In this document: positions 1-4,937 of the stretch, piece after piece
How positions within the stretch are numbered: the first letter of the stretch is position 1
Layout of the letters: the number at the start of each line of letters is the position of its first letter
NCBI GenBank assembly: GCA_902464375.1
Contig: CABQIM010000074.1
Coordinates: 1-9,229 of the forward strand
Origin: an uncultured bacterium
GTDB lineage: Bacteria > Cyanobacteriota > Vampirovibrionia > Gastranaerophilales > Gastranaerophilaceae
Length of the DNA stretch: 9,229 nt
Direction: 5' to 3'
Translations under genes and position numbers: made by a program
The notes under the pieces: generated by a model
Databases searched by the model: none
What the model saw: only the letters and a program-made list of their open reading frames with translations
Told to the model about the DNA's origin: nothing

Positions 1-1
1 A

Positions 2-187
2 CAAAAAAGAAAAGAAAAATTTCAAAAGATTATTGATGCAAAATACGCAAAAACAGGTGCTACTTTACCAAAAGAATATGAACATATGGACGCAACAATA
101 GAATATGTAAAAGAAGGCGGCTACTATTTAATTATGTATGAAAAAGGCTTTATTAGAGCATGGGGAGCAATAAAAGCAACCGAATAA
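2..187 (+). CDS. C-terminal 61 codons of an unidentified protein (partial, cut by window start)
   Basis: An open frame runs from the left edge to a TAA at 185-187. The readable tail has a strongly basic start (QKRKEKFQK), then a segment around KTGATLPKEYEHMD, and ends in a hydrophobic, aromatic stretch (GGYYLIMYEKGFIRAWGAIKATE). I do not recognise the family. It does not look like the end of an MlaF ATPase or MlaE permease, which would be the usual partners of the downstream MCE gene. Codon use is AT-rich like its neighbours. A 115-base gap with its own promoter separates it from the next gene, so it is probably a separate transcription unit. No strong intrinsic terminator is visible after its stop. 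It is called coding because the frame is open, the composition looks protein-like and the stop lies just before a promoter region; the function is unknown. Confidence 0.6.
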   Translation, partial: QKRKEKFQKIIDAKYAKTGATLPKEYEHMDATIEYVKEGGYYLIMYEKGFIRAWGAIKATE

Positions 188-253
188 GTACTAAACATGT
201 GGACATTGAGTCGACTTATAACTGTTACAATTTTTTAGAGAAATATTTTAATC

Positions 254-282
254 TTGTTAATTACTAAATTTTTTTATATAAT
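254..282 (+). promoter_or_regulatory. sigma-70-type promoter for the MCE-upp genes
   Basis: A -35-like TTGTTA at 254-259 is followed by exactly 17 bases and a perfect -10 box TATAAT at 277-282. Transcription would start near 289-290, only about 13 bases before the ATG at 303, with GAGG at 295-298 as the ribosome binding site. A second, weaker candidate lies upstream: an extended -10 TGTTACAAT at 223-231 without a good -35. The remainder of the 188-302 gap shows no gene. Confidence 0.65.
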
Positions 283-302
283 ATTTCTAATATTGAGGTT
301 AT

Positions 303-953
303 ATGTCAGGGGATAAAAAAGACAACATTTTTTATATAACACATAGCGGCGAACTTCTTATTTGGCTCGTTATTATTCTAATTATTGTTGCAGTGTCTAC
401 TATTACTTATGTTTCAAATTCACAAAAAGACAATGATTATAATATTTTCATGAATGATGTTGACGGACTTATTGTAGGTTCTCCTGTAAGAATGATGGGA
501 ATAGAAGTTGGACATGTTACAAAAATTAAGCCAACAAATGGAGAAGTTTACATAAAATTTCTTATTACTGATAAAAATCTTACATTGCCTCAAGGTACAA
601 TAGCGACTGTTGAGTTCAGTGGTATGGCAGGCTCTAAATCGCTGGAATTATATCTGCCTGATTCAAATACATATATTGATAATAACGTTCCTATGATTAC
701 AGTAAATCCGCCAAAGCGTTTGCATGACGCTGCCGGTTTATTGAATGAAATGTTTGATAAAATTAATTCAATTTTATACAGTTCTTCTTCATTTGGTAAT
801 CAAATACAAAAGATGGATTTGCCTAAAGTAAATGGAAATGGACAGAACATGAGTGATTTTCTTAAATTTGCAGATGATATGGTTAACGATTCAAACGCAA
901 AAGCTGAAAAATTAGGCAAAGATATTAATAAATATAAGCAAAAACAGGAGTAG
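303..953 (+). CDS. MlaD/MCE-family membrane-anchored lipid-transport protein
   Basis: This is a 216-residue MCE-domain protein. Members form rings on the periplasmic side of the inner membrane and bind phospholipids or other hydrophobic molecules for an ABC transporter (MlaE permease, MlaF ATPase). The N-terminus is cytoplasmic (MSGDKKDN). Residues 18-37 (LLIWLVIILIIVAVSTITYV) are one membrane anchor. Residues about 45-121 are the MCE domain, with the typical core DVDGLIVGSPVRMMGIEVGHVTKI (52-75) and the later GTIATVEFSGMAGSKSLELY (98-117). The remaining ~95 residues are polar, apparently helical and lysine-rich at the end, so the protein is shorter than many MCE proteins, which carry a long helical tail. 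GAGG four bases before the ATG supports the start. It is followed after 2 bases by upp. No permease or ATPase gene lies beside it in the window, so the transporter partners must be elsewhere. Confidence 0.85.
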   Translation: MSGDKKDNIFYITHSGELLIWLVIILIIVAVSTITYVSNSQKDNDYNIFMNDVDGLIVGSPVRMMGIEVGHVTKIKPTNGEVYIKFLITDKNLTLPQGTIATVEFSGMAGSKSLELYLPDSNTYIDNNVPMITVNPPKRLHDAAGLLNEMFDKINSILYSSSSFGNQIQKMDLPKVNGNGQNMSDFLKFADDMVNDSNAKAEKLGKDINKYKQKQE

Positions 954-955
954 TT

Positions 956-1606
956 ATGGAGTATAAAAATTTAAAGGTAATTTCTAATCCAATAGTAAAT
1001 CAAAGCTTGTGTACAATGCGAAACAAAAATACCGATACAGAAGGTGTGCGTTTAGCTGCGAGAAAATTAACAAGGATTTTATTGTACGAAGCTACAAAAA
1101 ATCTTCCACAGAAGAATGTTGAAATAGAAACGCCGCTTGTAAAATTTAATACTCAAACTATTGATCCGGATATTAAAATTATAATATCTCCTATTTTAAG
1201 AGCTGGATTAATTTTTACCGATGAAGCTGTAGATATCTTACCACAGGCTGCAATTAGACACATTGGTATGTATCGTGACGAAAAAACATTAAAACCGGTT
1301 TGGTATTATAACAAAGTTCCAATGCCAGTTGATAATCCTAATGACTATTATATCTACATTACAGACCCAATGTTAGCAACAGGAAATTCGCTCACAGAAG
1401 CTATAAAGTTATACGTGGATAAAGGCATTCCTGAAAAAAACATTTGCTGTATTTGTATGATATCAGCTCCACAAGGTGTTGATGCTGTTTTATCAAAATA
1501 CCCAAATATAACACTAATTGTTGCAGCAGTGGATTCTCACTTAAATGAAAGAGGATATATTGTTCCTGGTATGGGTGATGCCGGTGATAGAATTTTTAAT
1601 ACGTAA
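956..1606 (+). CDS. upp: Uracil phosphoribosyltransferase
   Basis: Converts uracil and PRPP to UMP and pyrophosphate in the cytoplasm (pyrimidine salvage). The 216-residue length is close to the family norm of about 210. Visible signatures are the SPILRAG segment (78-84), the PRPP-binding loop YITDPMLATGNS (134-145, the family DPMLATG motif) and the C-terminal uracil-binding region GYIVPGMGDAGDRIF (200-214), all intact. The ribosome binding site AGGAG (946-950) lies in the last codons of the MCE gene and the ATG is 2 bases after that gene's TAG, so the two are almost certainly co-transcribed and probably translationally coupled. Pairing upp with an MCE protein has no obvious functional logic; in many bacteria upp neighbours a uracil permease or glyA. 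The product assignment is very secure. Confidence 0.97.
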   Translation: MEYKNLKVISNPIVNQSLCTMRNKNTDTEGVRLAARKLTRILLYEATKNLPQKNVEIETPLVKFNTQTIDPDIKIIISPILRAGLIFTDEAVDILPQAAIRHIGMYRDEKTLKPVWYYNKVPMPVDNPNDYYIYITDPMLATGNSLTEAIKLYVDKGIPEKNICCICMISAPQGVDAVLSKYPNITLIVAAVDSHLNERGYIVPGMGDAGDRIFNT

Positions 1607-1670
1607 AATTTTGTAAATTTTTAGAATTGGAAAATACATTAATCCTATTTTTCAAATACGTATTAAAATT
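1591..1670 (+). repeat. Nested inverted repeat between upp and the LuxR-type gene
   Basis: The end of upp (AATTTTTAATACGT, 1591-1604) is complementary to ACGTATTAAAATT at 1658-1670 apart from one bulged T. Inside this outer stem, TTGGAAAATA (1627-1636) pairs with TATTTTTCAA (1646-1655), with one G-U pair and a 9-base loop. The RNA could fold into a long AT-rich two-part hairpin ending just before the start codon of the next gene. It may be a weak terminator, a processing signal or a translation control element; the low GC makes its stability doubtful. Confidence 0.35.
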
Positions 1671-1675
1671 ATTAT

Positions 1676-1882
1676 ATGGACAAATATAATAATCTTACAG
1701 AACGAGAAAAAGAAGTACTAGAGCTTATAATTCAAGGCAAAAGCAATCCGCAAATTGCAAATGAATTAATACTTTCAATTCATACTGTAAAAGCGCATTT
1801 AGAGAGCATTTACAAGAAACTTGGTGTGCATAATAAAGTTCAAGCAGCTGTTTATACTATTGTTAATGTAAAACAAGCTTAA
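1676..1882 (+). CDS. Stand-alone LuxR/GerE-type helix-turn-helix DNA-binding protein
   Basis: A 68-residue protein that is almost nothing but a LuxR C-terminal HTH domain. It has the canonical LTEREKEVLELIIQGKSNPQIANELILSIHTVKAHLESIYKKLGVHNKVQA pattern: LTxRExEVL at 7-15, the turn and recognition helix around SNPQIANEL to TVKAHL, and KLGVHN near 48-53. No receiver or ligand-binding domain is attached. This resembles free-standing members such as Bacillus GerE and the small cyanobacterial PedR/Ycf29-like regulators. It should bind DNA as a dimer; its targets cannot be read from the sequence. The start is fixed at this ATG because an in-frame TAA lies at 1664-1666. There is no recognisable Shine-Dalgarno sequence, so translation may be leaderless or SD-independent; a TATTAA at 1661-1666 is a possible -10 box. 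Its stop overlaps the convergent LOG gene's stop. Confidence 0.88.
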   Translation: MDKYNNLTEREKEVLELIIQGKSNPQIANELILSIHTVKAHLESIYKKLGVHNKVQAAVYTIVNVKQA

Positions 1883-2418
1883 ACTAAATAATCTACAGCT
1901 TCTTTTGGAGTAGATGCTACATAATAAAGCTCTTTGGAAGCTTCTGATGCAAAGTTTTCGTTAATTATAGTATTGAAAAATTCTATTAATTTATTGTAAA
2001 AACCATTTGTATTCAATAAGACAATTGGCTTTTTATTGTAACCTAATTGTTTTTGTACAATCATCTCAGAAATTTCTTCTAAGGTTCCAAAACCACCTGC
2101 TAGCGCTATAACAGCGTCGGATAATTCATCCATCTTAGCTTTTCTCTCTCGCATTCCGCTGGTTTTATGAAACTCAACGCAATCAGAAGGATTTGCAACT
2201 CCCATGTCGCAAAATTTTTGTGGCATAACACCAATCAACTTGCCGCCATTATCCTTAACTGATGATGCGCAAGCGTACATTGCTCCAAGTCTTCCGCCGC
2301 CATATACAACATTAACACCTTTAGCACCAAGCATTGCACCTAATTCAGCTGCATCCTTGTAATAAACTGGGTTTAACTTATTTGAAGAGGAAGCAAATAC
2401 GCAAACATTTTTAATCAT
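1879..2418 (-). CDS. LOG-family (lysine decarboxylase-like) nucleoside 5'-monophosphate phosphoribohydrolase
   Basis: This 179-residue Rossmann-fold protein belongs to the TIGR00730/LOG family. Characterised members release the base from cytokinin riboside 5'-monophosphates or other nucleoside monophosphates; the old name 'lysine decarboxylase' is misleading. Signatures are VVYGGGRLGAM (37-47), SGMRERKAKMDEL (87-99) and the catalytic GGFGTLEE (108-115). The last of these normally reads PGGxGTxxE; here residue 107 is Ala instead of Pro, a tolerable change because the Gly, Thr and Glu residues are all kept. The ATG overlaps the pilin gene's stop by one base (TAATG). GGGAG inside the end of the pilin gene (2428-2432) gives a good ribosome binding site, so translation is probably coupled. 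In a bacterium without plant contact the role is likely nucleotide salvage or housekeeping. The physiological substrate is not deducible. Confidence 0.88.
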   Translation of the reverse strand: MIKNVCVFASSSNKLNPVYYKDAAELGAMLGAKGVNVVYGGGRLGAMYACASSVKDNGGKLIGVMPQKFCDMGVANPSDCVEFHKTSGMRERKAKMDELSDAVIALAGGFGTLEEISEMIVQKQLGYNKKPIVLLNTNGFYNKLIEFFNTIINENFASEASKELYYVASTPKEAVDYLV

Positions 2419-2999
2419 TAGTCAAAACTCCCGCCTTGCAAATAATATGAAGAACAGCAAAGTCCTGTACCATTCTTAGAACAGTCAAGCTTTTGCTCAC
2501 TTACAGGTTTTTCTTTGCAGAATGGCTCAAATCTATCAGCATAAATATTGAACCCAAAAACATCTTTACCCCATATGTTAGGCCTGTGACTTCCGTTTAT
2601 ATCATACAAAAGTACACCAACCACTCCATCTTGAGGTTTGTCAAAAAATTTGTAAGCAAGAGTTGAATTTGCCTGTGTTTGCATAAAATTAGAAAATCTA
2701 TATGTTATATTTGGATAAGTTCCATTTAAGAAATTAATTTTATACGCTTCAACATCGTTTTTTACCTGTCCGGTTATTACTTCTGCAAAAGTAGTATGAA
2801 AGTCAAAGCTTTCAGAATCTTTTTGTGTATTAATTGAATAAAAAATATTAGAAAAATCTGACTGTACATTTTTCCATCGAGAAGTAAAATTTGCCTGAAC
2901 AGTATCATCCATTGATAATGGAGCAACAAGAAAGGCTACTATCAAAAATATTACAAATAGTATTGAAACCTCTACAAGTGTAAACCCTCTTTTCTTCAT
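2418..2999 (-). CDS. Type IV pilin-like / pseudopilin protein with prepilin leader
   Basis: A 193-residue protein with a textbook class III leader, MKKRG followed by FTLVE. Prepilin peptidase should cut after Gly5, leaving N-terminal Phe and the conserved Glu at mature position 5. The hydrophobic helix follows (about residues 11-28, SILFVIFLIVAFLVAPLS). The globular part ends with a DINGSHRPNIWGKDVF segment (133-148), the DxNGxxxPNxxGxDxF motif recurrent in pilin-like proteins of gut Melainabacteria and some other diderms, possibly a metal-binding loop. The C-terminal tail contains four cysteines (161, 173, 181, 182) that could form disulfides outside the membrane. No assembly ATPase, platform protein or peptidase is nearby, so it is probably one of several dispersed pilin-like genes. 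AAAGG six bases before the ATG is a modest ribosome binding site. Which machine it joins (type IV pilus, type II secretion or a uptake pseudopilus) is unknown. Confidence 0.85.
   Translation of the reverse strand: MKKRGFTLVEVSILFVIFLIVAFLVAPLSMDDTVQANFTSRWKNVQSDFSNIFYSINTQKDSESFDFHTTFAEVITGQVKNDVEAYKINFLNGTYPNITYRFSNFMQTQANSTLAYKFFDKPQDGVVGVLLYDINGSHRPNIWGKDVFGFNIYADRFEPFCKEKPVSEQKLDCSKNGTGLCCSSYYLQGGSFD
2428..2432 (-). promoter_or_regulatory. Ribosome binding site for the LOG gene inside the pilin gene
   Basis: On the minus strand GGGAG lies nine bases before the LOG ATG and within the last codons of the pilin gene. With the TAATG overlap this fixes the LOG start and suggests terminating ribosomes restart on LOG. 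Confidence 0.7.
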
Positions 3000-3023
3000 A
3001 ATAACCTTTCTTTTTAATTTTAC

Positions 3024-3032
3024 ATTTTACCA
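3024..3032 (-). promoter_or_regulatory. Possible extended -10 promoter for the pilin-LOG pair
   Basis: On the minus strand TGG followed by TAAAAT forms an extended -10 element about 25 bases upstream of the pilin ATG. No convincing -35 box precedes it. The 106-base gap after the PHP gene leaves room for a separate transcript, but read-through from the PHP gene is equally possible. Confidence 0.3.
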
Positions 3033-3082
3033 GCAACAGAGTGGAGGATTTTAGAGAATTTGAGCAATTTCATTGTGTTACA

Positions 3083-3106
3083 ATTACCCATTTACCCCTT
3101 TACCCC
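3083..3106. repeat. Short tandem repeat, three 8-base units (TTTACCCC type)
   Basis: Three consecutive octamers on the plus strand: ATTACCCA, TTTACCCC, TTTACCCC. The last base belongs to the stop codon of the PHP gene, so on the coding strand the repeat begins at the stop (TAG then GGGGTAAA units). It recalls the short tandemly repeated repetitive sequences of Cyanobacteria, although those are usually heptamers. Next to it, ATTGT-GTT-ACAAT (3072-3084) forms a small hairpin. No poly-U tract follows, so it is not a convincing terminator. Confidence 0.6.
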
Positions 3107-3960
3107 TAGCCACGAGCCATGTCTAAGTGCTTTTTCTCGTTCAATAATGACTCATAAATCCATTCCGGCACAAAGTTTTTACCCAGAATGATTTGCCCAT
3201 TCATTATATTAGGAGCATGGAAATCAGAACCACCTGTAACTATGAGTCCTAGATTTTCTGCCATAGAAGAGAAATACTCAACAATAGCCGGTGAATGCTT
3301 TCTATGATAAGCTTCAATCCCTCTTAAACCACAGTTCATAAGTTCTTTTATCAATTTTTCTGCTATATCAATATCATATGGATGAGCAATAACAGGAATA
3401 CCGCCTGCGTCATAAATAACTTCAACAGCATCAAACGGAGTCACTGTTTTTCTTTCTACATACACCGGCGAAGCTCTATGGATATACTTGCTATAAGCTT
3501 CCATGACATTACTTGTACCACCGGCATTAGTAATTGCTTTTGCTATATGCGGACGGCCAATACTTCCCCCCGGAGCAACCATATTTTTTACCTCTTCAAA
3601 GTCAATCTTGATACCTTCTTTTTTAGCAAGCAGGTGCAAAATTTCTTTTGTTTGTTTAATACGTGCATGCTGTTGAACTTTTAATAAGTTTTTAAAATCA
3701 CTTTTATTAACGTCAGGAAAATATCCCAAAATATGAACTTCATAATCTTTATAAAGGGTATTAACTTCAATACCGCGAATAATTTTGAAATCAACATCTT
3801 TTGTCTTTAGATATTCCATCGCAACATCATAAGACAAAACGTTATCATGATCCGTTAGTGCAATAACTTGCAAGCCTGCATCAAGAGCTAAATCTACAAT
3901 TTTTTCAGGAGAAAACACACCATCGGAATAATAGGTGTGAATATGATAATCACCTCTCAT
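3106..3960 (-). CDS. PHP-domain phosphoesterase, TrpH/YciV (RNase AM)-like
   Basis: A 284-residue single-domain PHP metalloenzyme. E. coli YciV/RNase AM and related enzymes remove nucleotides from very short RNAs and dephosphorylate 3',5'-nucleotide bisphosphates; the length and motif order match this group rather than polymerase-linked PHP or histidinol phosphatase. Metal-ligand motifs are all present: HIH (6-8) with D13 in YSDG, TDHD (36-39), E65 in GIEV, H76 in EVHILG, AHPYD (192-196) and GGSDFHAP (243-250). EAYHRKHS (216-223) is also typical. AAGGAGG, the strongest ribosome binding site in the window, lies five bases before the ATG. It follows the ymdB-like gene after a 54-base gap with no terminator, so co-transcription with rny and ymdB is likely. 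That supports an RNA-decay role, perhaps finishing off small fragments. The exact substrate is inferred from family membership only. Confidence 0.88.
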   Translation of the reverse strand: MRGDYHIHTYYSDGVFSPEKIVDLALDAGLQVIALTDHDNVLSYDVAMEYLKTKDVDFKIIRGIEVNTLYKDYEVHILGYFPDVNKSDFKNLLKVQQHARIKQTKEILHLLAKKEGIKIDFEEVKNMVAPGGSIGRPHIAKAITNAGGTSNVMEAYSKYIHRASPVYVERKTVTPFDAVEVIYDAGGIPVIAHPYDIDIAEKLIKELMNCGLRGIEAYHRKHSPAIVEYFSSMAENLGLIVTGGSDFHAPNIMNGQIILGKNFVPEWIYESLLNEKKHLDMARG

Positions 3961-3965
3961 CTAAG

Positions 3966-3972
3966 CCTCCTT
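3966..3972 (-). promoter_or_regulatory. Strong Shine-Dalgarno of the PHP gene
   Basis: AAGGAGG on the minus strand, five bases before the PHP gene's ATG. It is the only full anti-16S complement in the window apart from the GGGAGGA before leuS, and it suggests efficient independent initiation of this gene within the operon. Confidence 0.75.
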
Positions 3973-4014
3973 GAAATAAGGGGTGAGATAAAGAGTTGAG
4001 CAGTTTCTAAAAAA

Positions 4015-4875
4015 TTAGCCACCGTCGTGTTCACCACAAACCTCGCTTTCATTATTACTATTATCTACTGTTAAACTAATTCTTTTTATCTGTGTTGCAA
4101 AATCTCCTTCAATTAGGATTTCAACACCATTAATTCTAGCAAGCGGTGTTTCAGCAATCTCATAACGCTCCGGCAAGCTGGTTGCTAATCGTTTGAATGA
4201 AGTTTGAAATTCCATTCCAATTACGCTATCTTCTGCGCCACAAAATCCGGCATCAGTGATATATGCCATTCCTTCATATATCTTTTCATCTGCAGTCTGA
4301 ACGTGCGTATGAGTTCCGCAAAAACCTTTAATTAAAGCTTTGCTACTATTATTATACTTCTTTGCTAAAAATTTGGAAAAACAGATTTTTTCTGCAGTCG
4401 CTTCTGCATGAAAATCTATAAAAACGCTATCAACACCTTGTTCAATTAAATAATCTATCTTTTTAATTACAACCTCCCAAGGAGAATCAATCGGTGGCAT
4501 AAAGACCCTGCCAAGAGCATTAATTATAGCAAGTTTTCTACCATTAATTTCAAAGACTTGACAACCTGAGCCTCTCGTTCCTTCGGGATAATTTATTGGT
4601 CTTGTTAAATTTTGAGCTTCATCAATATATTCATAAATATCTTTTTTATCCCAAATGTGATTTCCAGACGTAAAACAATCGATTGAAGCGGATAAATCTG
4701 TATAATTTTTCTTAGTTAAACCAAAACCATGTGATGCGTTTTCAATATTAGCGATAATAAAATCAGGTCTATTGGAGCCAAGAGAAGCAATATAAGACTT
4801 AACAGCCGTCCTCCCTTGTCTGCCTGTAATATCTCCGAAAAATAATATTCTTAAATTACTTGTATTACCACTCAT
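4015..4875 (-). CDS. ymdB: YmdB-like metallophosphoesterase (TIGR00282 family), probable 2',3'-cyclic nucleotide phosphodiesterase
   Basis: A 286-residue calcineurin-like phosphoesterase of the YmdB family. Bacillus YmdB hydrolyses 2',3'-cyclic nucleotides, such as those left by RNA cleavage, and influences biofilm and motility decisions. The eight expected metal-binding residues are visible: D15 (GDITGRQGR), E45 and N46 (NIENASHG), N72 and H73 (SGNHIWD), H156 (DFHAEATAEK), H189 and H191 (GTHTHVQTAD). IGMEFQTSFKR near the end is the family's usual SVIGM segment. The protein is slightly longer than the typical ~265, with a short divergent stretch (YNNSSKALIKGFC) before GTHTHV and a ~20-residue polar tail. 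It lies directly downstream of rny, the same order as in Bacillus (rny-ymdB), which strengthens the call. The ATG has only a weak ribosome binding site (AGGT about 10 bases upstream), which lies in a small hairpin. Confidence 0.9.
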   Translation of the reverse strand: MSGNTSNLRILFFGDITGRQGRTAVKSYIASLGSNRPDFIIANIENASHGFGLTKKNYTDLSASIDCFTSGNHIWDKKDIYEYIDEAQNLTRPINYPEGTRGSGCQVFEINGRKLAIINALGRVFMPPIDSPWEVVIKKIDYLIEQGVDSVFIDFHAEATAEKICFSKFLAKKYNNSSKALIKGFCGTHTHVQTADEKIYEGMAYITDAGFCGAEDSVIGMEFQTSFKRLATSLPERYEIAETPLARINGVEILIEGDFATQIKRISLTVDNSNNESEVCGEHDGG

Positions 4876-4884
4876 ATAATTTAT

Positions 4885-4897
4885 ACCTAAAATAGGT
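4885..4897 (-). promoter_or_regulatory. Small hairpin covering the weak ribosome binding site of ymdB
   Basis: ACCTA-AAA-TAGGT is a 5-bp inverted repeat with a 3-base loop. In the minus-strand transcript its right arm (TAGGT) is the only Shine-Dalgarno-like sequence before the ymdB ATG. It shares two bases with the neighbouring 10-bp palindrome, so the two folds partly compete. Confidence 0.3.
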
Positions 4898-4917
4898 AGG
4901 GGAAATGTTTCCCCTAC
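4896..4917. repeat. Perfect palindromic element in the rny-ymdB gap
   Basis: GTAGGGGAAA (4896-4905), a TG centre, then TTTCCCCTAC (4908-4917): ten-base arms with no mismatch. It occupies the gap between the rny stop (4938) and the ymdB start (4875). On the minus strand it is not followed by a T-run, so it is a poor intrinsic terminator. A perfect short palindrome in a gap is typical of dispersed REP- or MITE-remnant-like elements, or of an mRNA processing or stabilising hairpin between operon genes. Confidence 0.65.
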
Positions 4918-4937
4918 ACTGATTTACTCTTATAGAT

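Noticed and set aside
184..219. ATAAGT/ACTTAT inverted repeat after the first gene, considered as a terminator
   Set aside because: Six-base arms with a long loop and no T-run directly after the stem; too weak to call.
1891..1915. ATCTAC/GTAGAT inverted repeat near the convergent gene ends, considered as a terminator
   Set aside because: Only a 6-bp AT-rich stem with a 13-base loop inside coding sequence, and no T-run in either direction.
3076..3084. TGTTACAAT resembling an extended -10 on the plus strand
   Set aside because: It faces away from the local genes (all minus strand here) and has no plus-strand gene to serve; the same letters form the ATTGT-GTT-ACAAT mini-hairpin.
3382..3684. 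Plus-strand open frame of 100 codons opposite the PHP gene
   Set aside because: It is antisense to a gene with fully conserved metal-binding motifs, has no ribosome binding site of note, and its Cys/Asn/Phe-rich translation looks like a reverse-strand shadow.
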